A stretch of 11,912 bases of DNA. It comes from Haloferacaceae archaeon (GTDB lineage Archaea > Halobacteriota > Halobacteria > Halobacteriales > Haloferacaceae). The stretch spans positions 1 to 11,912 of the forward strand of contig JAHENP010000325.1 of the NCBI GenBank assembly GCA_018609965.1, read 5' to 3'. This document shows, one piece after another, positions 1 through 7,029 of the stretch. The notes under the pieces are model-generated. The model did not search any database and was not told the origin of the DNA. It worked only from the letters and a program-made list of their open reading frames with translations. The position numbers and the translations under genes were made by a program. The first letter of the stretch is position 1; each line of letters begins with the position of its first letter.

Positions 1-473
1 CTCGCGACCGTCCGGAACGGGTCCACCGTGCGCCAGGTATCACCGACGAGGTACGTCGACGCGACGACGACCCCCCACCAGCCGACCCAGACGATCAGGG
101 TGGCGGCGTTGCGCTCCGGAGCCAGCGGTGTCACCGACCCCGCGAGCAACCCCGACACGAGGACGACGGCCAACGCCGCCACCCCGAACAGCCGGCCAGC
201 GGTGTTCGCCAACCGACCCAGCGGGAGCCGCGGACCACGCCAGGCGTCCAGTCGGTCGACGAACGCCCGGTCGGTGACGAACGACGCGAGCAGGAACGAC
301 GCGCCGATCACGCCGCCGCCGGTCGCGAGAAACAACCACACCGGCACCGACAGTGACTCCGGTGCGGCACCGCGGAGCCCGCCGCTGTGGGCCAGCACAC
401 GCCCCACTCCTGCGGGTGTTGCGGCTCCCGCCACGAGCGCCGCCACGGCGACGCCGCGTCCGAGTCGCGCCAT
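1..473 (-). CDS. Multi-pass membrane protein, N-terminal part (resembles proteins labelled 'fenitrothion hydrolase')
   Basis: The first 157 codons of a minus-strand gene run off the left edge of the window, so the C-terminus is missing. The start is ATG at 473-471. Residues 1-30 look like a signal or first membrane segment ending in LAHSGG. Further hydrophobic segments lie at about 43-66, 94-115 and 124-144. The stretch TPLAPERNAAT followed by VGDTWRTVDPFRTV resembles the archaeal and actinobacterial integral membrane family often auto-annotated as fenitrothion hydrolase, which has an N-P-x-P-T loop followed by a W-R-x-x-N-P-x-R-T motif. That enzymatic label is weak evidence of activity, and the substrate here is unknown. 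Other frames across this region give Arg- and Thr-rich translations that I treat as shadows. I see no convincing TATA element, but three tandem 26-bp repeats lie 55-132 bases upstream. Coding status is well supported, function is not. Confidence 0.75.
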   Translation of the reverse strand, partial: MARLGRGVAVAALVAGAATPAGVGRVLAHSGGLRGAAPESLSVPVWLFLATGGGVIGASFLLASFVTDRAFVDRLDAWRGPRLPLGRLANTAGRLFGVAALAVVLVSGLLAGSVTPLAPERNAATLIVWVGWWGVVVASTYLVGDTWRTVDPFRTVA

Positions 474-527
474 CGGTGACGACTCTGGGTGCCACGAGCG
501 TGTAGCTTGCGGAACCAGACGAGGAGA

Positions 528-605
528 CGAGTCACACCACCCGCCATCGACATCGAGTCATACCGGCCGTCAGCGACGCCGAGTCACACCACCCGCCGCC
601 GAGCC
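528..605. repeat. Three tandem 26-bp imperfect repeats
   Basis: Copies start at 528, 554 and 580, an exact 26-base period. Copies 1 and 3 share 18 identical bases at their start (CGAGTCACACCACCCGCC). Copy 2 keeps CGAGTCA, ACC and CCG and differs from copy 1 at about 7 of 26 positions. The array fills most of the gap between the HisG-like stop (610) and the membrane-protein start (473). It could be an operator array for the membrane-protein gene, read on the minus strand, or a short minisatellite. No further copies are visible on either side. Confidence 0.7.
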
Positions 606-609
606 CCGA

Positions 610-1512
610 TCAGTCGGCCGCGTCGATGGCGGTCTCGACCCCGTCTGCGAGCCGCTCTCGGAGGCGTGCCGCCGGCGGGGTCGTCTCCGCCTCGTTCTCC
701 AACAGGACGGTCTCGCTGGGGAACAGGCGTTCCCCGACGACTAACCCGTGCTCGCGGGCCGTGTTCCCGGTGACGGTGAGGTAGACCCCACACCCCGTCT
801 CGGCGATGGCCGCCTCCTCCTCCCGGCCGGGGTCGGGGTAGCTGAACCGGACGCCGTCCAACGCCTCCGTCCCGAGCACCGCCTCGACGAGCCGTTCGTA
901 CCGCGGGGAGATACGCAACAACCCCTCGTAGTCGGCGACGAACGACCGGTCGAGTGAGGTACCCGGCGGGATCGTCTCCGGAGTCGCCATCAGCGTGTGG
1001 TAGACGGTGTCACCGAGTCCGGTCGCGACCCGCACGTCCGTGTCTCGCGGGTCGATCCGTTCGTTCACGTCTGCGATGGACCCGACGCCCGCCGGCGCGA
1101 GCGTGACGACCTCCTCTAACACCAGGTCTGCGGAGTCGAACCCGAGCGCGAACTCGTGGGTGCGGAGCGCGCGGAACGGCTCCTCCCGGCCGACGACTCT
1201 GACCCGTGTCCCGCTGACCGGGACCGTCGCGCTGTCGAAGACGACACGCCGGGGGTGGCCCGCGCGGTCGTCCCGGACGAGTGTGTACTCGACACCCCCG
1301 TCGGTGGTGTCGCTGTGGGTGGCCAGCCGCTCGTAGACGCCCGCGTCGGTCGTCTCCCGACCCTTGGTGACGGCCTTCTCGTAACGGAGTGTCGTCGCCA
1401 CCTCGTCTGCCAACGCTGTCGCCTCCCTCCCCCCGACGGACGCCAGCCGCTCTAAGGCGGCTTCGAGCGGGCGACCTTTGCGTGGCACCGCGACGGCGAC
1501 TGTCTCCGTCAT
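610..1512 (-). CDS. HisG-like (ATP phosphoribosyltransferase fold) paralogue, 300 aa
   Basis: Residues 6-20 (VAVPRKGRPLEAALERL) match the N-terminal signature of HisG, VAVPxKGRLxEPxLxLL. Residues 120-135 (EFALGFDSADLVLEEV) match the HisG segment that reads DLGITGxDWVxE. Residues 248-257 (TGNTAREHGL) match the HisG PRPP-binding loop TGxTLxxNGL. HisG catalyses the first step of histidine synthesis, joining ATP and PRPP. The two aspartates that precede the loop in true HisG (D-x-x-x-D-x-V-x-TG) align with Gly240 and Tyr244, and the loop Asn is His255. The insert at residues 40-110 is unlike HisG. It is therefore probably a diverged paralogue with a changed or lost activity. No other his gene lies nearby. 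The ATG start is supported by a T-tract 26-31 bases upstream. An unrelated type-II periplasmic-binding-like fold is an alternative reading. Confidence 0.75.
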   Translation of the reverse strand: MTETVAVAVPRKGRPLEAALERLASVGGREATALADEVATTLRYEKAVTKGRETTDAGVYERLATHSDTTDGGVEYTLVRDDRAGHPRRVVFDSATVPVSGTRVRVVGREEPFRALRTHEFALGFDSADLVLEEVVTLAPAGVGSIADVNERIDPRDTDVRVATGLGDTVYHTLMATPETIPPGTSLDRSFVADYEGLLRISPRYERLVEAVLGTEALDGVRFSYPDPGREEEAAIAETGCGVYLTVTGNTAREHGLVVGERLFPSETVLLENEAETTPPAARLRERLADGVETAIDAAD

Positions 1513-1537
1513 CGCCTGTCGGTTCGCGACTCGCCGG

Positions 1538-1543
1538 AAAAAA
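1538..1543 (-). promoter_or_regulatory. Putative TATA element of the HisG-like gene
   Basis: On the minus strand CGTTTTTTCC lies 26-31 bases before the ATG at 1512. This spacing is normal for a haloarchaeal leaderless transcript. It is assigned by position and base composition only. Confidence 0.45.
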
Positions 1544-1619
1544 CGACTCGTTTCGTCGGTGGCTGTGCTCCCGTGGTCGCCGACTCACCCCCCGTCGCCG
1601 GGGGTGTCGACCGCTGCGC

Positions 1620-4574
1620 TCACTCGTCGTCGTCGACCCCCGCCGTGGGGCCGAACGCCGACGAGAGCTGGTCGCGGAACTGCTTGAGTTCCGACACGTC
1701 CGTCTCGACGGCCGCCACGTCCTCACGCACCTCGCCGACCCGTTCGTCGACGAGACTCTCGACGGTGTCGAGTTCCCCCTCCAGCTGTCTGACGGAGTCG
1801 CGCACCCCCGACAGTTCCTCTCTCGCGACGGCGTCGTCCTCGACACTCGCGAGTTCCGTCCGGAGTTCTGCCAACGACGCCTCCAACGCCTCGGTCGTGG
1901 CCGTCAACTCCTCGTGTCGCTCCGTCAGCTCCTCCCGTTGTGCCGTCAGCTCCGAGTTTGTCGTCTCGACCGTCTCCGCGAGGCCGTCGATCTCCTCGCG
2001 AACCGCCGTCACGTCACTATCCACGTCGTCGAGCCGTTCCTCGGTCGCGCCCACCCGGTCGTCCGTCTCCGCCACCTCGTCTGCGACCCGGTCGACACGC
2101 TCGTCGACATCCGCCATCTCGTCGAACAGATCGTTCGCGTCGGCCGCCACGGACCGCACGTCGTCCGCCACACGCTCGACATCGTCACCGACCGCGTCGA
2201 CATCCTCGTCGACCTCGTCGAGTCTGGTCTCGACGCTGTCGACACGCTCGCCGGCCGCGTTGGCCGCCTCCGCGGCGTCGGTGGCCGTCTCCTCGGCCGC
2301 CGCCGCCCGACTCAGGGCCTCGTCGGCCGTCGCGGCCGCCTCGCCGGCCGTCTCCGCGGCGTCCGTTGCGGTCGTCTCCGTCGCCTTCAGCCGCTCGTCG
2401 ACCGCGTCGACCTGCTCTGTCACGTTGTCGAGCCGGTCTGTCGCCGCGCCCACGTCGCGGGCGAGTTCCGTCACCTCGCTGGTCACGTCACCCAGTTCCG
2501 TCTCGACGTGGTCCACCGTCGCCTGGAGATCGTTGCGTGCAGACGCCGCCGCCTCGACAGTCTCGTGGAGCGTCTCGATCTCGTCGCGCAGTGCCGTCGT
2601 CTCCGCCTCGAACCCGGCGATCACCTCCTCGGCGGTGCCGTTCTCGTCGACGAACGCCGCCAGCGCGTCGCTGTACGCCACCAGATCCGCCACCTGCGAC
2701 TGGAGCCGCTCGATCCGCAGGTCGACACTCGTCGAGTGGTCCAACTCCAGCTCCCGTGTCAGCGTCGCCTTCGTCTCCGCCGAGACGTTGTCCGCGCGCA
2801 GTTCCGACGCCAACGCCGCCGCGACCGACTCGCCGTCTCCGGTCCCGTCGTTCTCCGGTCTGTCCGTGGGGAGATCCGCCGGCACGGGCTCGTCTGGTGT
2901 CGAGTCGATCTCCGCCGGATGGTCGGGAACTGGGTCGATGTCCGTCGGCCCGTCTGTGACTGGAGCCGTCTCTCCCGGCTCGTCGGCGACTGTGTCGGGT
3001 TCGGCTGGCTCGTCGGCGACTGGGTCGACACTCGCCCCGTCGTCGTTCTCGGCCGGTGGCTCCGACTCGCCTGCGCCCGCCCGTAGGTCGACTTCGACCG
3101 CGCTGTCGTCGAACACGTCGGCGTCGGCCGCGTCCGCTCCGGCCGGTTCGGGCTCTGACTCGGCGGTTTCCGCGTCCGCTTCCGTCGCACCCTCGGTCGT
3201 GACAGCGCCGATGGGCTCGTCTGCCGGGGTCACGGCGTCGACCGCGTCGTCGTCTAACGTCGCCGGCTCTGCCGCCATCGGCTCCGGCTCCGACGCCGCT
3301 TCGGGTGCGGCGTCGATCTCCTCGTCGGCGGGTGTCACCGCGTCCGTCCCGTCGCCGAGATCGGCCGGTGGCTCGACCTCCGACTCCGTGTCGGCTGCCG
3401 TCTTCTCGGCTGTGGGCTCTGTGTCTGTGGCCGTCGACTCCGCAGTTGTGGTTTCTGCCGCCGGCGCTGTCTCCGACGCCTCGCTCTGCTCGGCCGTCTC
3501 TGTCGCAGGCGGCGCCTCCTCCGAGGGACTCGTCTCTGAGTCGCCGGCGAGGAACTCCTCCGTCCGCTCGCCGTCGCCGAGCGGCCCGTCCGTCTCCCCG
3601 AGCGGGTCGTCGTCTGCTTCGAGCGGGTCGTCGTCCGCGGTGAGTGGGTCGTCCTCGTCTGCCGCGAGCGGGTCCTCCTCGTCTGTAGTGAGCGGATCGT
3701 CGTCCGCGGCGAGTGGATCACTCTCGTCTGCCGCGAGCGGGTCGTCGTCTGCCGTGAGTGGGTCGTCCTCGTCTGCTGCGAGTGGATCGTCCTCGTCTGC
3801 TGCGAGTGGGTCGTCCTCGTCTGCTGCGAGTGGATCGTCCTCGTCTGCTGCGAGTGGATCGTCGTCCGCGGCGAGTGGATCACTCTCGTCCGCCGCGAGT
3901 GGGTCGTCGTCTGCGGTGAGTGGGTCCTCCTCGTCTGTAGTGAGCGAGTCCTCGTCTCCTCCGAGTGGATCGTCGTCCGCGGTGAGTGGATCACTCTCGT
4001 CTGCCGCGAGCGGGTCGTCGTCTGCCGCGAGTGGATCACTGTCGTCTCCGCCGAGCGGATCGCCCCCGCCGAGAACGGACTCCTCGGCGGTCTGTGCGTC
4101 CGTGTCGGCACCGGGGACGGCGTCGCGGTCCCCCGACAGCACGTCGCGGACGACCTGCGAGGAGTCGTCGCCGATCACGTCCGCCACGTCGCCGGCCGGG
4201 TCGGCGTCCTCGGCGACCTCCGACACTGTCGGCTCCACGAGAAAGTCGTCGAGATCCTCCATCTCTTCGGTCCGGACGCCGTACACCGTCTCGATTGTCT
4301 CGCCGGGGTCGATCCGACGGCGGAACTCGACGCGGTGGTCCTGGTACGCGGTCCAGTGTTCCGCCTCGTAGTCCGGGTGGAACCCCACCCGGTCCATCGG
4401 AAACGACTCCGGAATCCGGTCGACGAGCCGGAACGCCACCGGCGCCGACCGCTCGGAGCTGATCTCGAAGGCGACGGCGGGCACCGGAAACTCCTCTGCG
4501 TCGAACCGCTTGCCGACCGCGAGCCCGTCGCCCTCGACCTCGACCACGTCGTCGCTGTCGGACCCCTGGGTCAT
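1620..4574 (-). CDS. Large acidic repeat and coiled-coil protein, 984 aa
   Basis: I do not recognise a named family. Residues 1-115 look like a compact beta-rich domain (GFHPDYE, WTAYQDHRVEF, RIDPGETIETVYGVR). From memory this resembles a module found in other haloarchaeal proteins. Residues 172-335 are about 22 copies of a 7-8 residue acidic unit, DPLAADED. Residues 336-515 are low-complexity and acidic, rich in Ala, Thr and Glu. Residues 516-572 are a second, proline-containing 10-residue repeat. Residues 583-650 look like a conserved globular or helical block (VDLRIERLQSQVADLVAY). Residues 655-968 are a long heptad-patterned coiled coil, and the end is DDDE. I see no signal peptide or membrane helix, so it should be cytoplasmic. 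The architecture suggests a scaffold, rod or spacer. The ATG start has a T-tract 25-29 bases upstream. The opposite strand is also open over long stretches, but the acidic composition and domain order identify this strand as coding. Confidence 0.9.
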   Translation of the reverse strand: MTQGSDSDDVVEVEGDGLAVGKRFDAEEFPVPAVAFEISSERSAPVAFRLVDRIPESFPMDRVGFHPDYEAEHWTAYQDHRVEFRRRIDPGETIETVYGVRTEEMEDLDDFLVEPTVSEVAEDADPAGDVADVIGDDSSQVVRDVLSGDRDAVPGADTDAQTAEESVLGGGDPLGGDDSDPLAADDDPLAADESDPLTADDDPLGGDEDSLTTDEEDPLTADDDPLAADESDPLAADDDPLAADEDDPLAADEDDPLAADEDDPLAADEDDPLTADDDPLAADESDPLAADDDPLTTDEEDPLAADEDDPLTADDDPLEADDDPLGETDGPLGDGERTEEFLAGDSETSPSEEAPPATETAEQSEASETAPAAETTTAESTATDTEPTAEKTAADTESEVEPPADLGDGTDAVTPADEEIDAAPEAASEPEPMAAEPATLDDDAVDAVTPADEPIGAVTTEGATEADAETAESEPEPAGADAADADVFDDSAVEVDLRAGAGESEPPAENDDGASVDPVADEPAEPDTVADEPGETAPVTDGPTDIDPVPDHPAEIDSTPDEPVPADLPTDRPENDGTGDGESVAAALASELRADNVSAETKATLTRELELDHSTSVDLRIERLQSQVADLVAYSDALAAFVDENGTAEEVIAGFEAETTALRDEIETLHETVEAAASARNDLQATVDHVETELGDVTSEVTELARDVGAATDRLDNVTEQVDAVDERLKATETTATDAAETAGEAAATADEALSRAAAAEETATDAAEAANAAGERVDSVETRLDEVDEDVDAVGDDVERVADDVRSVAADANDLFDEMADVDERVDRVADEVAETDDRVGATEERLDDVDSDVTAVREEIDGLAETVETTNSELTAQREELTERHEELTATTEALEASLAELRTELASVEDDAVAREELSGVRDSVRQLEGELDTVESLVDERVGEVREDVAAVETDVSELKQFRDQLSSAFGPTAGVDDDE
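2859..3029 (-). repeat. Proline/acidic 10-residue repeat region (residues 516-572)
   Basis: This part of the coiled-coil gene encodes about six units of roughly 10 residues with the pattern x-D-P-V-x-D-x-P-x-E (VDPVADEPAE, IDPVPDHPAE). At DNA level the motif GGCTCGTCGGCGACTG recurs at the distal end. It probably forms an extended linker between the acidic region and the coiled coil. Confidence 0.7.
3570..4061 (-). repeat. DPL repeat region, about 22 units of 7-8 residues
   Basis: It encodes residues 172-335 of the coiled-coil protein. Units follow the form D-P-L-(A/T/G)-(A/T/G)-D-(D/E)-(D/E/S), for example DPLAADED and DPLTADD. A higher-order order of units (TADD, AADES, AADD) occurs twice at protein level. 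The corresponding DNA block begins near 3697, 3859 and 3970. The pattern indicates growth by internal duplication. Confidence 0.9.
3766..3861 (-). repeat. Four near-identical 24-bp tandem copies inside the DPL region
   Basis: Copies begin at 3766, 3790, 3814 and 3838. They share TCCTCGTCTGCTGCGAGTGG on the plus strand and differ mainly at one G/A position just after it. Each encodes one DPLAADED unit. Near-identity at synonymous sites suggests recent duplication or gene conversion. Confidence 0.85.
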
Positions 4575-4598
4575 GTCCCCCCGTTCACGAGCCGGCGC

Positions 4599-4603
4599 AA
4601 AAA
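4599..4603 (-). promoter_or_regulatory. Putative TATA element of the coiled-coil gene
   Basis: On the minus strand GGTTTTTGCG lies 25-29 bases before the ATG at 4574. This fits a leaderless or near-leaderless transcript. Confidence 0.4.
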
Positions 4604-4657
4604 CCCCTCGGGCGTCACGACGGCGACCCGACCCGCCAGTGGTCCCGACGACCCGGC

Positions 4658-5494
4658 TCAGACGTCGACTCTGTCCCCGATCTCGACGATCTCCAGCCGC
4701 CGCGGCGCGTCAAACCCGCGAACGTGTTCGTGGAGTGCGGCCGGGTCCGCTGTCAGCCCCTTCCACATGTCCCAGTGGGTCGGCAGGAGCCGGTCGGCGT
4801 CCAACGCCCGCGCGACCTCGACGGCCTCGTTTTCGTCACAGTACCACTTCGTCTCGACCGGCTCGCCGGTCTCCTTGTCCGGGACGGTGCCCACGGAGCC
4901 GAACGCGACGACCGCGAGGTCGATGTCGTACGTCTCACCGACCGCCGCGAACCCATCGTGTGGCTTCGTGTCCCCGCCGTGGAAGACGGTCCGGCCGTCG
5001 TAGCTGAAGACGTAGCCGACCGGGTGTGTTGCGTCCGGGTCGTTCACCCCGACCACGTCGACCGACACGTCGCCGACGGTGAAGTTGTCCCCCTCGGTCA
5101 CCTCGGTGAACTGGTCGTCGGTCACGGCCCACTCCTCGCTCCACCGTTCCGCCTCGCGTGCGACGGCCAACGAGTCGTCGGGCGCGTAGAACGCTGCACC
5201 CGTCTCGGCAAGAATCGGCGCCTGTGAGGGGCCGTGGACGTGGTCGGTGTGTTCGTGGGTCGCGAGCACCGCGTCTGCGCTGGTCACGTCTGCGGGGTCG
5301 AACGGCACCGGCACCATCCGAACCGTCCGCGGCGGGTCACCCGTCCCGAGATACGGGTCGATCCACAGTGTCGTCTCGCCCCCGACGACGGCGAACCCGT
5401 TGCAGCCGAGATACCAGAGCGCCATCCCGTCAGGGTCGGCTGCCGCGACGGCCTGCGGGAGCCACTCCCCCCAGTCGCTGTGAACGTCTGTCAC
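4658..5494 (-). CDS. UlaG-like metallo-beta-lactamase-fold hydrolase, 278 aa
   Basis: The protein starts TDVHSDWGEWL and continues LWYLGCNGFAV, LWIDPYLGTGDPP and VPFDPADVTSADAVLATHEH, the characteristic order of the UlaG (L-ascorbate-6-phosphate lactonase) family. Numbered from the GTG start, the metal motif HxHxDH is His80, His82, Asp84 and His85. The other ligands are probably Asp175 (FHGGD) and His240 (LPTHWD). The C-terminus EIVEIGDRVDV agrees with what I recall of haloarchaeal homologues. The substrate is unknown, and no ascorbate pathway genes are adjacent. I chose GTG at 5494-5492 because the family homology begins there and a T-rich element sits 22-30 bases upstream. A TTG at 5560 would add 22 residues of unconvincing sequence. 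The gene is divergent from the DUF4013 gene at 5622. Confidence 0.88.
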   Translation of the reverse strand: MTDVHSDWGEWLPQAVAAADPDGMALWYLGCNGFAVVGGETTLWIDPYLGTGDPPRTVRMVPVPFDPADVTSADAVLATHEHTDHVHGPSQAPILAETGAAFYAPDDSLAVAREAERWSEEWAVTDDQFTEVTEGDNFTVGDVSVDVVGVNDPDATHPVGYVFSYDGRTVFHGGDTKPHDGFAAVGETYDIDLAVVAFGSVGTVPDKETGEPVETKWYCDENEAVEVARALDADRLLPTHWDMWKGLTADPAALHEHVRGFDAPRRLEIVEIGDRVDV

Positions 5495-5515
5495 GTCCGC
5501 CGGGTGAGCCGCCGT

Positions 5516-5524
5516 CGACAAAGC
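5516..5524 (-). promoter_or_regulatory. Putative promoter element deciding the UlaG-like start
   Basis: GCTTTGTCG on the minus strand lies 22-30 bases before GTG 5494. It sits inside the reading frame of a longer TTG-start version, so it favours the shorter protein. Confidence 0.35.
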
Positions 5525-5591
5525 CCCGTCGGCTCTCGGTGACGGGCACTCTCGACTCAACGCCGCTCACACCGTGCCCGGAACGACAGCC

Positions 5592-5598
5592 TGATAGC
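5592..5598 (+). promoter_or_regulatory. Weak TATA-like element before the DUF4013-type gene
   Basis: TGATAGC lies 24-30 bases before the ATG at 5622. It is the only A/T-rich spot in this divergent intergenic region. The match is weak. Confidence 0.25.
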
Positions 5599-5621
5599 CG
5601 AACCGGGGGTAGCCGGGGGCG

Positions 5622-6356
5622 ATGCAGGACGGGCTCGTCGGCTACCCGCTCCGGGGGCCAGGCGGCGTCGAGACGGTGCTCCTCGGTGGCGGGCTCCACC
5701 TCCTGGCGGTCTTCCTCCCGGTCGTTCCGTACGTCCCCGTCGTGGGCTACCTGTTGGCCGTCGCGCTCCACACGGCCCGTGACCACGACGCCGGACGCCA
5801 CGGCGCGCCGGCGTTCGTCACGCTCCCGCCGACCCGCGGACAGCTCCGCCGGCTGTTCGCCGACGGGCTCCGCGGAACGCTCGTCGCTGTCGGCTATCTC
5901 GCCGTCCCGACAACCATCGTCGCCGTCACGCTCCGCGGGGTGGGACAGCTGGGTGCGGCCACAGACGCCGCGGGCGGTGCCGGGCTGTCGGTCGGGGGGT
6001 TGTCTGCCGGCGGGACAGCGGCGGTGCTCGTCGGCGGCACCGCCGCGCTCGTCTCCGCCGCGGTGTTCTGTTACCCGATTCCGGCGGCACTGACGGCTGT
6101 CGCGCGCCGTCGCCGGCTCCGCGCGGCCGTCGACCGGGACCTGCTCCGTGCGGTCGCGACCGACGCCCGGTACTTCGTCGGGTGGACGACCGGCGTGGCG
6201 ACGGTGGCGCTGGGGGCCGCGGCCGCCGCCGAACTCCGTGCGGTCGCGGCCGGCTTCTTTCTCCTCTTCTACGCGGAGGTTGTCGCGGCGGCCGCCTGGG
6301 GGTGGGGGTGTTCGCGACTCCTCGCGGACCCCGGGACGGACCCGCGCGGGGAGTGA
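5622..6356 (+). CDS. DUF4013-type integral membrane protein, 244 aa
   Basis: The N-terminus (YPLRGPGGVETVLLGG, then a long hydrophobic stretch to residue 49) and the later DGLRGTLVAVGYLAVP follow the pattern of haloarchaeal DUF4013 proteins, in which a Tyr-Pro and Gly-containing lead precedes a membrane hairpin. Hydrophobic segments lie at about 20-50, 85-104, 130-160 and 186-230. The last probably contains two helices. A positively charged loop, ARRRRLR at 161-167, suggests the cytoplasmic side. The function of the family is unknown. The gene reads divergently from the UlaG-like gene. The next gene starts 89 bases downstream with its own promoter, so the two are probably independent. Confidence 0.82.
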   Translation: MQDGLVGYPLRGPGGVETVLLGGGLHLLAVFLPVVPYVPVVGYLLAVALHTARDHDAGRHGAPAFVTLPPTRGQLRRLFADGLRGTLVAVGYLAVPTTIVAVTLRGVGQLGAATDAAGGAGLSVGGLSAGGTAAVLVGGTAALVSAAVFCYPIPAALTAVARRRRLRAAVDRDLLRAVATDARYFVGWTTGVATVALGAAAAAELRAVAAGFFLLFYAEVVAAAAWGWGCSRLLADPGTDPRGE

Positions 6357-6414
6357 CCTCTCGGTCTCGGCGTCGACGACACACCCGACCCCGGATGGCC
6401 GGCAACTGACACTG

Positions 6415-6420
6415 CTTTAA
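6415..6420 (+). promoter_or_regulatory. Putative TATA element of the 121-aa protein gene
   Basis: CTTTAA lies 26-31 bases before the ATG at 6446. It is one of the clearest archaeal TATA-like elements in the window and is consistent with a leaderless transcript. Confidence 0.5.
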
Positions 6421-6445
6421 CCGTCGGGGGAGCGTAGCCGACAGT

Positions 6446-6811
6446 ATGCTACTCGTTCGCGGTCGGGCCGGCGGGACAGCACTGACCGGCACGGTGTACG
6501 AGCGCGGGGAAGAGTCCCCATCGTTCAAGGGCGCGCCCGACGGGAACGCGCCGTACGTCTGGGTGTGTGACGCCTTCTACGAGGTGGAGAGCGGCGGCTC
6601 CGAGTTGGAGTTGGACGACCGGACGATCCGGGTCGCCTTCGAGTCGCCGATGCCCCGCGGGTTCGAGACCCGCGAGGACGCCCTCTCGGCGGCTGAGGAC
6701 CATGTCCGCACCCAGTTTGCCCGTGTCGGCCTCAACCGCACCGACGTGGAGGTCGAGGTGATCGAACAACGACCCGACGAGGCGGGTGGTGTCGAGCGAC
6801 CGGGCGACTGA
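6446..6811 (+). CDS. Small conserved haloarchaeal protein (probably DUF7113-type), 121 aa
   Basis: This is a soluble, acidic protein without membrane helices. Recognisable blocks are MLLVRGRAGGTALTGTVYERG, FKGAPDGNAPYVWVCDAFYE (residues 27-46) and VAFESPMPRGFETREDALSAA. These agree with my memory of a short haloarchaea-specific family, but I cannot confirm the domain number. No catalytic motif is visible and the function is unknown. The start is supported by the CTTTAA element upstream. The 3' end is notable: the TGA stop at 6809-6811 directly abuts a transposon-like right end (ACATCCTCCC), so the last residues may have been set by that insertion. Confidence 0.8.
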   Translation: MLLVRGRAGGTALTGTVYERGEESPSFKGAPDGNAPYVWVCDAFYEVESGGSELELDDRTIRVAFESPMPRGFETREDALSAAEDHVRTQFARVGLNRTDVEVEVIEQRPDEAGGVERPGD

Positions 6812-6817
6812 CATCCT

Positions 6818-6838
6818 CCCACAGCTGAACCCCTGGGG
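6818..6838 (-). repeat. Right-end-like hairpin next to the 121-aa gene
   Basis: Arms CCC-CAG and CTG-GGG pair with one bulged base and an 8-base loop. On the minus strand the hairpin is followed at once by AGGATGTCA, ending against the TGA stop of the upstream plus-strand gene. This is the layout of an IS200/IS605 right end. Confidence 0.5.
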
Positions 6839-6876
6839 TCTCCGGTCACAGACTGGGCAGTCCACGGCGAGAGGCT

Positions 6877-6921
6877 CCCCACTCGCAGTCGGTGGGGTTG
6901 TGGGCTGTGCCAGTACAGCCC
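6877..6921. repeat. Two adjacent stem-loops in the remnant
   Basis: The first has arms CCCCAC (6877-6882) and GTGGGG (6892-6897) with a 9-base loop. The second has arms GGGCTGT (6902-6908) and ACAGCCC (6915-6921) with a 6-base loop. Both are perfect. They lie between the two right-end-like hairpins and overlap no credible gene. Confidence 0.55.
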
Positions 6922-7029
6922 CCGACCGAGATAACGGGCTTCGTCTACCGCCCCGCCGGCGTGCGTATCCGTACCTCAGACTCGACACCACAACGAACGC
7001 CAAGAATATCAGCGTTTTCTCGACTGTCG

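Noticed and set aside
28..744. A 238-codon plus-strand frame at the left edge
   Set aside because: It is Arg-, Thr- and Pro-rich and antisense to the membrane-protein gene, and it spans the 26-bp repeats and the 3' end of the HisG-like gene.
1389..3086. A 565-codon plus-strand open frame, Arg- and Leu-rich
   Set aside because: It overlaps the HisG-like and coiled-coil genes in antisense, has an Arg-rich composition, and shows no promoter or family features.
3570..4061. Periodic repeats considered as a CRISPR array
   Set aside because: There are no unique spacers. The units are contiguous 21-24 bp coding repeats in one reading frame, and no cas gene is nearby.
1573..4371. A 932-codon plus-strand open frame opposite the coiled-coil gene, very rich in Ser and Ala
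   Set aside because: It mirrors the GAC/GAG/GCC codons of the real minus-strand gene. The composition is Ser-rich and nearly free of acidic residues, which is unlike haloarchaeal proteins, and it overlaps the real gene throughout.
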